From positions 1 through 64,000 of the forward strand of contig KN805465.1 of the NCBI GenBank assembly GCA_000818945.1: a stretch of DNA of 64,000 nucleotides. The letters run 5' to 3'. A program made the position numbers and the translations under genes. Position 1 is the stretch's first letter. Every line of letters starts with the position of its first letter. The notes beneath the pieces are model-generated. The model saw only the letters and a program-made list of their open reading frames with translations, had not been told where the DNA came from and made no database searches. The DNA comes from Schizochytrium sp. CCTCC M209059. Its lineage: Eukaryota; Sar; Bigyra; Thraustochytrida; Thraustochytriidae. Below are positions 35,964 to 44,178 of this stretch, piece after piece.

Positions 35964-37847
35964 TTAGGACGCGACGACCTGCAGCTGCTGGCTACCGGGC
36001 GTGAATTCGCATTTGCTAGGAAAACATTGCTTGATGCGAAGGTCCGGGGCGCACTTTTTATCAATGAGCTGGATTCGAGAAGCTGTATAGCCGCCGTGCG
36101 CCTTCATGAGTTTGGCACAGAAAGAACAAAATGGAGGCACAAGAGGCTGCGACTTGGAAGCGAGCGCACGCCGCAAAAGACGGTCGCACATGAGACTGTA
36201 GTTATAGGGATCGCGCAAGTGCGGGTGATTGAACTCAGAGCACCCATATCGCACGTTACCTTGACAATAGCGCATGTGGGCGGGCGCTGCATTGCAAAAG
36301 GCAAAATGACGGTATGCAGCTTCGTGCGAGCAGTACTTTGGCGTATGAAAAGACTCTACAAATCGATCGCCCGTGACCTCGTTCCAGCTGGCAGCGAGGC
36401 CCAGAATAAACATTGGACGCTGGTTCCAGAGTTCGATCCACTTATTTGCGACGCGGCCCGAAACACCAAGATGGAAGGTGTAGCTCCGTTTTTCCGTGCC
36501 CTCGAACCGGCGCCACGTCAAATGTTCCGAGGACAGCTCCCACTCAAAGCTGAATGGAATCCACATGCCCCAAGGACGCCATGATAGAGGATGCCGCGAT
36601 TGGGCGAGCATGTCAGGAACCATGGTTCGCGGGAAAATAAAGCAATCATTGCCTGGATGGGGCGAAGCTTTGGCTGTTGCGAGCATGTGGTCCAGGGACT
36701 CTCGATTTACCTCGAGCTTATTCTCATCAATACGGAGGTCCATGCGGGTGATGGTAAAGGCAGAGGGACGATACGGCGCGTTTGCTGGCCGCTCGTGACG
36801 AACCACCTGAAATTGAAGCGCTTCCTCCGTGCTCTGCGGTGGATTGCCTTGGCCCCCGGCATCCTCAAACCAGCTGCGAAGCGTTGCGGCGGACGGTGGA
36901 GACGACTGGCGAGAAGCGAGCGCTCGCCTTGTGCGATTTTGCACATAGAGGTGAGCGAGGTCCTGCATGGCAAGAGGGATCAGGTCAAGATCCCCGCCGT
37001 GCAGCTTGTAGTAGACACGCGCGTCATTCTGGCAGAGCAGGGGAGTGGTAATGTGCGCGCCCCCCGTCTCATCAAAGGAAAGACAAAACAAAAGCAGCTC
37101 AAAGGTCTCGGCAAGCAATTCGTCCTGAATGCTGACGCCGTCCAAGTGCGCCAATTTCCAGGCTTGCACATAAAAGTCTTGATGCAGCCCAATGTCCGCA
37201 TTTGTGTAAATTAGATGCTTTCCCTTTCCATGATCTCTTCCAACGCGAAATATTTCGCCAACCACCGGCAGTTTGTGACGGTTGAAGGGATCGATGACCA
37301 CGTCCTTTAGATCTATTTCGCGCGCGAAGGCCGGGCCTGATCCTCGGTCCTCAGAGAGAACGGCATTGATAAACTCGACGCGGATTCCCGCCTCTTGCAA
37401 CGCGTATTCGGCCGCGAGCTGCCAAGAGAGACGCACAAGATCATGCTCCTTGCTGAGCTTAGAGCCGGGGCTGACGTTGAAGGCGTTGAAAACGTGCGTG
37501 AAGTGGATCTTCTCTAGATTAGTGTTGCCAGGACTTGATAGCAAGCCAAGCTCCTCTTCATCTCCATCTGCACGGTGTCCATCGTCTGCTGCTGATGCTG
37601 AATTTATCAGCGACGCTCCCGCCTCCGTCGTGCTTGGTGCCCCTCGGTCGATCGTTACCGAGCGCGCCACGCTCGAGTCCTCGCCGGCAGCTTGCGGCTC
37701 GAGGATGAGAACGTGGACCAAGGAAAAGTAGAGCAAGTTGCAGCCGATGGCGGCCAAGAGCAGCGTCCTGACCACACTACGCGTGCACGAGCGCGCCGCG
37801 ACGCTCATCACGCGTCGTGCTCCGCGAGAACGCTCACCTCGCCGCAT
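35964..37847 (-). CDS. Type II membrane protein, putative glycosyltransferase-like
   Basis: 627 residues from 37847. An in-frame ATG at 37808 (MSVAARSCTRS) is also plausible. A short basic N-terminus is followed by one hydrophobic segment (about 26-49, TLLLAAIGCNLLYFSLVHVLIL), then a disordered stem, the layout of Golgi type II enzymes. The globular part contains HLIYTNADIGLHQDFY, a hydrophobic strand ending in Asp-x-x like the metal-binding region of GT-A transferases, and several Cys residues near the C-terminus (CSHEAAYRHFAFCN, MRYCQGNVRYGC, CSFCAKL, CAPDL, CFPSKC) that could form disulfides. I do not recognise a specific family. The transferase assignment is inference. Confidence 0.8.
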   Translation of the reverse strand: MRRGERSRGARRVMSVAARSCTRSVVRTLLLAAIGCNLLYFSLVHVLILEPQAAGEDSSVARSVTIDRGAPSTTEAGASLINSASAADDGHRADGDEEELGLLSSPGNTNLEKIHFTHVFNAFNVSPGSKLSKEHDLVRLSWQLAAEYALQEAGIRVEFINAVLSEDRGSGPAFAREIDLKDVVIDPFNRHKLPVVGEIFRVGRDHGKGKHLIYTNADIGLHQDFYVQAWKLAHLDGVSIQDELLAETFELLLFCLSFDETGGAHITTPLLCQNDARVYYKLHGGDLDLIPLAMQDLAHLYVQNRTRRALASRQSSPPSAATLRSWFEDAGGQGNPPQSTEEALQFQVVRHERPANAPYRPSAFTITRMDLRIDENKLEVNRESLDHMLATAKASPHPGNDCFIFPRTMVPDMLAQSRHPLSWRPWGMWIPFSFEWELSSEHLTWRRFEGTEKRSYTFHLGVSGRVANKWIELWNQRPMFILGLAASWNEVTGDRFVESFHTPKYCSHEAAYRHFAFCNAAPAHMRYCQGNVRYGCSEFNHPHLRDPYNYSLMCDRLLRRALASKSQPLVPPFCSFCAKLMKAHGGYTASRIQLIDKKCAPDLRIKQCFPSKCEFTPGSQQLQVVAS

Positions 37848-39594
37848 CCATTCTCGGCCGCCGCGGCCAGAAGCGGGTCTGGAGCCACTTGGACATCGAC
37901 CAGCCGAGCTGCGGCCGTGACTCCTTCACCACCGTATCGCCTGCTTACGTGACGGGACAGGGACTGACGGGGACCATGGGGCAGGGCAACAAGGTGACCG
38001 ACCGACCGGTGAGAAGCCGCAGGTAGCCAGCCTACAGTGGCACGCCGGGTCCGTTGGCGAGACCGTTCGTCCAGACGTTCATGATATCCATGATGTCATG
38101 ATCATGGCCAGGCTTGCTTGCTGGCTGGCTGGATCTCTCGGTTGGGTAAGTTCAAGTCGGTGGGTGGGGCTGCGACGCGGATACGTGGGGAAATGGCTGG
38201 TGGTGTCTCTGTCGCTGGTGGCAAATTCGCTGGCGGCAGCGGGAGATGTGGTTTTGTCCAGCCATTAATGGCGTACGCGGGTGTACGTTTTTCACAGTCA
38301 GTCGAGGGACTCTTGGAATCGGATGGCAAGCAGCTGTGCCGTAGTATCGTGAACTTTCTTTTTTTGTTGATATTTGCTGAGGAAGCGGGACCGATCGACA
38401 TGGAGATACCGTTGCTTCTTCGGATGTATAACATGACTTCCGAAGGATTTTTTTTGTGGCAAGTGTCAAATGAGCGCCTCGTGTCGTTCACTTTCACCTT
38501 CTCTTCAGCAACGAAACCAGACGATTACTGTTGCTTGAGATCAGTTATTATAGTTTTCAGATTTTTACTCGCCACGGAGGCACCGACCTGTGATTTCCAC
38601 ATGCAGATTCTGCGCAATGCTTCTGATGCTTCTGAATCTACATTATTTTATTGTATTTGTGCATTGGAACACAAAGGAGTTGGCAAAGTCGCAACTTGAA
38701 AAGGTCCCGGAAACGGACGGAAGGTTGCGATGGTAGACGAAAGTTCGTGTGTGGCCTCTCCAAGCTTCTGTGGGATTTGCTGTGGCGTGCATAGCCTCAA
38801 GAGCAAGTTATGGTTTTTTTCGTCTCGGCCTCCCTATTGTGATCGCGATGACCACATTGTGCCAGAAGAAGCTCCTCAGTTCGCAAACTTTGCGTGCGGT
38901 AGAGAGAGTGCGCAGAAGGGTTGCGAACCGCGTAGGAGCAGTGAAGCGATCCAAAAAAGTCTGGCTGGCCAGTTATCTCTCCTCCGAAGCGTTGGCGTTA
39001 TGGGCGAGCAAAATAATACATACATGCAAGAACTAAAACTCACCTTTTCTCCGCTGCTGCTTCATGACGTTAAAGGTAGTTTTGGAAATTCCCAACGAGA
39101 CCGCGAAGGTCAAAATGAAAAGAAAAAAAAGCCAGGCACAGCTGAGCGCTAGGAGCCCAGTCAGATGAGAGGCCTTGATTCTTTTTTCACTCATTTGCTC
39201 ACTCAAGGCCATGCGAGGCAACTGATCTGCAATCATGGCTCCTCAATAAGTGGTAGAAATTTGGACCTTGCATGTGTTATATCCATCCCACTTGCTCTCA
39301 AGACACCACGCAAAAAAGCAGTCAATAAAGGATACCATCTCGTCATTTCTGGAGCACGCACACTCTCGCTTGCACTCCTTCCTGTTGCTGGTGCTGGTGC
39401 TCTGCTGCTGCGGCTGCTTCTTGCCGGAGGTGTCTTCCAGACCTCAAACGACGTAAGAAGGCGCGGCGTGGCGCGGGGAGCAAAGCGCGGCAAGAGGCGC
39501 TCAAGAGGCGTACACGTGGCTCAGGACACGCCGGAGACGGGCGTCGAACTTGCGGCTTGGGCGGGCTTCAGGACACACGCGCAAGAAAGAGGCC
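37848..39594. other. Long intergenic region
   Basis: 1.75 kb between divergent starts, AT-richer than most of the window. A 193-codon frame (38118-38699) has no recognisable domain and odd composition, and I do not call it. A TGGC/TTGC repeat sits at about 38109-38135. No RNA gene seen. Confidence 0.4.
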
Positions 39595-40485
39595 ATGAGA
39601 GTTGCGCTAAGACAGGCCAGTAGCAGCTTGCTGGCCACGGCGAGGGGAGGCATGCTGCAGCCTGTGAGGAGAGTTCCAGACGCGAGATTTAGGCTCTCGA
39701 CGGCCTGGCAAGTGCCGCTGAGGACAGGTAGCGTAGCGAGATCTCTGTGGACGACGCCCTTGGCCGTTCGAAGAAATGCTTTGCTTGGATCGACGCCGAG
39801 GCTCGGTAATCTTGGGCTTCTGACACAGCCGACGCGAGCTTGGAAACTGCACGAGCCGCTCGCAGTCTCAGCACGCGGCATTTTTAATCGTGGCGCGTCT
39901 TCGGATGACCTCTATGAGATCCTCGAAACGAACCGTAGCGCGTCGCAGCAAGAAATCAAGAAAGCGTACTTTAAGCTTGCCAAGCGGTACCATCCAGACA
40001 TCAATCCGGATGATCCCAATGCTCAAAAGATGTTTCATCGAATTGCTGCTGCATACGAGGTACTTGGAAACGTAGAAAAGCGGCATGTATACGACATGAC
40101 GGGCCATCATGATAATCAACAGCATTTCAACCAGAATGCCAGCGCAGCCCCTGGTAGCGACGACTTTGCAGACCAGATCTTCCACAAGGTGTGGCAAGAC
40201 CTTGGTCTCAAGGAATACGTCGAAGTGGTGAGCTCGGAGGCCTCAACGGCATGGGAAGCAGCTCGCCATGGCGATTTCAGTTTTGCCAAGGAGTTCGCTC
40301 GAGAGCGAAAGGGCCTCATTTTGTCAGCGATTGTCCCGCTGGCAATCATGTTGCGTTTCCCTGGCATGCTCTCTACCGCGCTGCGTTTGCTTTCCGTGGG
40401 GACGCTTGTCTTTTTGCGTAACATTCCCCCCGAGTTGGCGTGGAGACTGATGCGAAATGTCTGGCTGCGCATCACCCGGAGGTAG
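39595..40485 (+). CDS. Mitochondrial DnaJ (J-domain) protein
   Basis: 296 residues from the ATG at 39595, preferred over 39550 because the protein then starts MRVALRQASSSLLATARGG, a good mitochondrial presequence. About 75 basic, Ser/Leu-rich residues precede the J-domain (about 101-165): DLYEILETNRSASQQEIKKA, the HPD motif in RYHPDINPDDPNAQ, and AAAYEVLGNVEKRHVYD. There is no Gly/Phe or zinc-finger region, so it is a type III J-protein. Two hydrophobic stretches near the C-terminus (LILSAIVPLAIMLRFPG and ALRLLSVGTLVFLRNI) may anchor it in the inner membrane. Its job would be to stimulate a mitochondrial Hsp70. Confidence 0.9.
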   Translation: MRVALRQASSSLLATARGGMLQPVRRVPDARFRLSTAWQVPLRTGSVARSLWTTPLAVRRNALLGSTPRLGNLGLLTQPTRAWKLHEPLAVSARGIFNRGASSDDLYEILETNRSASQQEIKKAYFKLAKRYHPDINPDDPNAQKMFHRIAAAYEVLGNVEKRHVYDMTGHHDNQQHFNQNASAAPGSDDFADQIFHKVWQDLGLKEYVEVVSSEASTAWEAARHGDFSFAKEFARERKGLILSAIVPLAIMLRFPGMLSTALRLLSVGTLVFLRNIPPELAWRLMRNVWLRITRR

Positions 40486-40973
40486 TTAAGACTTTGCTGC
40501 TAGCTAGTTTCGTCTTGGTCAATTCACGGCGATCTCACCCTCACGAACACCATGTTGCTTTGCTTTTTACTTTTAGAAAAAAAAATGCACTATTTGCGTT
40601 TTGAAGTTCCTGGCACCGGGATGAAAAGGACATTACTTAAAATTGATTTTGATTTTTTCATGTTTGATATAAAATCTAGGTCAAAAACATATTTTCAAGC
40701 TCTTTCTCTCTCGCTCTCTCTGCGTGAGTTCTTTTCTGTCTTGCATTTGTATCAAAATGGCGTTACGAGAAGGAAGATGGCAAGTGCGATTGTGTGTGGG
40801 ATTCTCAAGAATCGACAAATGCCGTGCAATCCTGACACGAGGATAAGAGAGTCCGTGTGCACGTGCGTGTGCTTGTGCTATTGAGCGAGTACGGGTGAGC
40901 TGAGCGCGTGGATTTGCGCGTGTAGATGGATCAGGAACAAATGAAAACAGCTATATCTCTCTCGCATCGCAGG
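40486..40973. other. Intergenic region between convergent genes
   Basis: 490 bp, AT-rich, with a CTCT run (about 40702-40722). No gene seen. Confidence 0.4.
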
Positions 40974-41573
40974 CTACCGCTTCTTTGAAGGACGGCAGGC
41001 GCGGAAAAAAGGCGCGAGGATGCGTACGGTCGAAACAACCAAAACCTTGGAAATACTGAGTGTCTTGGCGACGGCGAGGATGCTCGCAGCGTTATCCATA
41101 AAAGCATTTAGCTCAACCTCTGGGCGATAACTGAAAAGGTAGCCAATGAACCACATTTCAATGACGACCATGAAGATGACAATGGGAAATCCAATGGCAA
41201 GGAACTTGATGGCCTCAAGGTCATTGATGATGCTATTGCCGTCGGGCAGAAAGTCAAGGATTTTGGCGTGTGCGGCGGTGACCATGAGCATCGAGAGGAC
41301 GACGAAGAATTCGGTAGGGTCCGCGAGCGGAATTCTGCGCTGTGCGATGAGAATGACGACGGCGAACTGAAGACCGGCCAGGACAGCCATAAAGTTTTGC
41401 GCTGTGATGCCTCGCTTCGACGAGGACTTCATGAAGGCCTCGAAGCTGGCGGGGAAGATCACATCTTCTCGCGTTGTCTCCTCAGCCGCCGCGATTTGCG
41501 CGCCGAGCTCTGCGCGCTGCGAGGCCGCCTGCACCTCATCGATCATCGACAGCACCGACGTGTTCACCTCCAT
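40974..41573 (-). CDS. Small multi-pass membrane protein of unknown function
   Basis: 199 residues. An amphipathic N-terminal 60 residues (MEVNTSVLSMIDEVQAASQR) precede hydrophobic segments at about 68-86 (FMAVLAGLQFAVVILIA), 95-112 (FFVVLSMLMVTAAHAKIL) and 128-152 (FLAIGFPIVIFMVVIEMWFIGYL). A weaker fourth segment (about 160-185) precedes a basic tail (CRPSKKR). The KR-rich C-terminus could be an ER-retention type KKxx-like signal but does not match exactly. No family recognised. The 5' side has a GAGC array on the coding strand about 93-122 bp upstream. Confidence 0.75.
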   Translation of the reverse strand: MEVNTSVLSMIDEVQAASQRAELGAQIAAAEETTREDVIFPASFEAFMKSSSKRGITAQNFMAVLAGLQFAVVILIAQRRIPLADPTEFFVVLSMLMVTAAHAKILDFLPDGNSIINDLEAIKFLAIGFPIVIFMVVIEMWFIGYLFSYRPEVELNAFMDNAASILAVAKTLSISKVLVVSTVRILAPFFRACRPSKKR

Positions 41574-41871
41574 CTTGCCCTCCTCGCGTCTTTTTCCTCT
41601 TTCCCCGCCCGGACTTCGTTCTGTCTACGCGCTCCTGCGAGCCGCGAACGGCGACGAGCTCCCTAGCTCGCTCGCTCGCTCGCTCGCTCGCTCGCCCGCT
41701 GGCTGCCGCGCGTCCCGCGCGTGCCGCCTGCGCGCGCTCGCTCGCGCTGCTGCCCGCCTCCTCGCTGCCGGCCTCGCTCCGGCGCGTCTGCGGCCCGGCG
41801 ACCGTGCTCTGCGCGGCTCGCGCTCGCTGTCGCCCGCGCCGACGGCCGCCCTGACCCTGCGCCGCGCGCGG

Positions 41872-42030
41872 NNNNNNNNNNNNNNNNNNNNNNNNNNNNN
41901 NNNNNNNNNNNNNNNNNNNNNNNNNNNNNNNNNNNNNNNNNNNNNNNNNNNNNNNNNNNNNNNNNNNNNNNNNNNNNNNNNNNNNNNNNNNNNNNNNNNN
42001 NNNNNNNNNNNNNNNNNNNNNNNNNNNNNN
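41872..42030. other. Assembly gap (159 N)
   Basis: Run of N directly left of a long GGAT microsatellite. Confidence 0.99.
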
Positions 42031-42537
42031 GGATGGATGGATGGATGGATGGATGGATGGATGGATGGATGGATGGATGGATGGATGGATGGATGGATGG
42101 ATGGATGGATGGATGGATGGATGGATGGATGGATGGATGGATGGATGGATGGATGGATGGATGGATGGATGGATGGATGGATGGATGGATGGATGGATGG
42201 ATGGATGGATGGATGGATGGATGGATGGATGGATGGATGGATGGATGGATGGATGGATGGATGGATGGATGGATGGATGGATGGATGGATGGATGGATGG
42301 ATGGATGGATGGATGGATGGATGGATGGATGGATGGATGGATGGATGGATGGATGGATGGATGGATGGATGGATGGATGGATGGATGGATGGATGGATGG
42401 ATGGATGGATGGATGGATGGATGGATGGATGGATGGATGGATGGATGGATGGATGGATGGATGGATGGATGGCACGCTGGACAATCTAAGGGACGGATGG
42501 ATGGATGGATGGATGGATGGATGGATGGATGGATGGA
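42031..42537. repeat. GGAT tetranucleotide microsatellite
   Basis: About 110 perfect GGAT copies to 42472, a roughly 24-bp interruption, then about ten more copies at 42496-42537. A short related GGAT run is also present at about 61155-61175. Confidence 0.97.
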
Positions 42538-43133
42538 ACGGGTCGGCCAGCTTGTTGTCGGTCGGCAGTGGGAAGGAAGGCGCGCACCTGCAGCTGCAAG
42601 CAAGATGCAGTGACTCAGGATCTCGCTCTGGTGGCGTCATCAGACTTTGAGACAAACGGCTGCGAGCGAAAGATGGGCCGGGCTCATTTTACGCTGGAAG
42701 AAGAATACAACTAACTGTCTGCGACTCATCCCGGAGCCAGATCATAGATGGTGTTGTGGAGGGAGAAAGATGGGCAGCGAGCGCCCAGTCGCGCCAGAGG
42801 GTTGAGGTAAAAAAAGAAGAGAGTGAGTGGATTAGAGTGAGGAAATGCTGAGTGAATGATTCGCACAACTACATTATGTTCAAGCGCTTGATAAAATAGA
42901 AAGGATTCAAATGCTTGGGCTCACAGGGTGATCAGTAGATGCTTGAGTTTACACCAGATGCTTGGCGGATGCCTATACATTTCGACGCGACACAATTCAC
43001 CGTCAATCTCGAGTGTCTGCTTGCTGGCAGTCGGCAACAGAATTTCCAGAGTTGACTTGAGAACCGGCGAGGGTGGCAGCAAATTGATGGTCCACAGCAC
43101 GGGGAAAATGACAAAATTTAGCTTGCTTGTCGC

Positions 43134-43757
43134 CTATGGCCTCCGTGGCTGCTGTTGCTGCTGCTGCTGCTGCTGGTCCTGCGCTTGTTGGTGAGCCTGA
43201 TTAGACTTAATGACGAGATACAGCCCAAAGAAACCGAGGCCAACGTGCCAGCCAGCGACGACCGCAAGAACCACGGCGATGAGAGCAACGATTTGCGGAA
43301 ATCGCTGCTCGGGCATCCCAAGGATGCTCGGGATAAGGAACTCGCGACCCTCGATTCCAATTTGCCTGCTTAAAGGCGTAAAAATGCCATCGGGTCCACT
43401 TGGCATGCTGGGCATGCCTTGCATGCCTTGCGCACCGCTAGGCGTGGTCCCAACGCCGTTTCCATTGCCAAAAAAGTTGCTTGCCGAGACTGGGCCAGTG
43501 GGTCCACGCCCGCTCGACGAGGCTGCTGGCCCAGGCTGGCCGGACCGCCGCATGGATTGAGCACGAGGATCTGTAGAAAACATGTACGCACAAGATTGCC
43601 CCGAGGAATGAGCGAGCGAGTGAGCAAGCGTGAGAAGCGTGCAAAGATGGTCAGAAAGCTGTACGTCTTTTTCGTCGCCGCGCGCACCGCCGAGCTTGGC
43701 CTCACCTCGGCGCGCCTCGCCGCGCCACGCCGCCCCATTCCCACCCTTTCCCGCCAT
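43134..43757 (-). CDS. Small membrane protein, probably two exons, unknown function
   Basis: Two gene models. Model A, spliced: ATG at 43757, exon 1 43706-43757, intron 43571-43705 (135 bp, GTGAGG ... TTTTCTACAG), exon 2 43134-43570, giving 162 residues (joined MAGKGGNG...ARRDPRAQS). Model B: start at the internal ATG at 43583, 149 residues. The intron has good splice sites, a pyrimidine-rich CTCGCTC stretch and a length divisible by three with no stop. The protein is Gly/Pro/Ser-rich and Met-rich (QGMQGMPSMPSG) in the first half, with one clear membrane segment (about 45 residues from the end, IVALIAVVLAVVAGWHVGLGFFGLYLVI) and a poly-Gln tail. No family recognised. Confidence 0.6.
   Translation of the reverse strand: MAGKGGNGAAWRGEARRGEAKLGGARGDEKDVQLSDHLCTLLTLAHSLAHSSGQSCAYMFSTDPRAQSMRRSGQPGPAASSSGRGPTGPVSASNFFGNGNGVGTTPSGAQGMQGMPSMPSGPDGIFTPLSRQIGIEGREFLIPSILGMPEQRFPQIVALIAVVLAVVAGWHVGLGFFGLYLVIKSNQAHQQAQDQQQQQQQQQPRRP
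43571..43705 (-). other. Predicted frame-neutral intron
   Basis: Coding-strand donor CGAG/GTGAGG and acceptor TTTTCTACAG/AT. 135 bp, open in frame, so splicing and retention would both give a full protein. Confidence 0.5.
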
Positions 43758-44178
43758 GTTGGACCGCTAACGCGTGCGTGCGCGCGCGCAGGGCAGAGCG
43801 CGGCGCAAGCGTGGGGAGGTTCACATGCGCACGTGTCGTCGCTACAGGTCACGTACCGTCATCCGGGACGATCTCGCCGTTGATGATAATCGGCATCGTT
43901 CCCGGGAAAAAGAGAGACCAAGAAAAGATTATTGAGGTTTGTTTCGCTCTCTCCCACGCTCTATACCTGTGTGCATAATGTCGTATACCTGGCTTGACAA
44001 TGCATAAGTAGCGCATACGCAAAAGCACACCGCACGCAAGCTGGGCATAAAGGTCGACAACAACAACAACAACAACAATCAGTCAGTCAATCAATTCGTT
44101 CGGGCATTCAAAGTCTCTATTGTATTTCGGTCTTCGCAACAATGAATGATTCATCACTCAACCATCGACAAGGTCCGA
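43758..44178. other. Intergenic region
   Basis: 420 bp between tandem minus-strand genes. Contains a CAA trinucleotide run (about 44058-44080) followed by TCAG repeats. No gene seen. Confidence 0.4.

Larger units (their letters stand above)
41574..43133. other. Intergenic region with gap and large GGAT microsatellite
   Basis: 1.56 kb holding the GAGC array (41666-41695), 159 N, the GGAT arrays and about 590 bp of unique AT-richer sequence. Frames of repeated MDGW or HPSI are repeat translations, not genes. Confidence 0.8.

Noticed and set aside
38118..38699. 193-codon plus-strand frame
   Set aside because: Begins in TGGC repeats, has no recognisable domain and changes composition midway. 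Looks like a chance frame in an intergenic region.
42041..42613. Long frames of repeated MDGW or HPSI
   Set aside because: Direct translations of the GGAT microsatellite.
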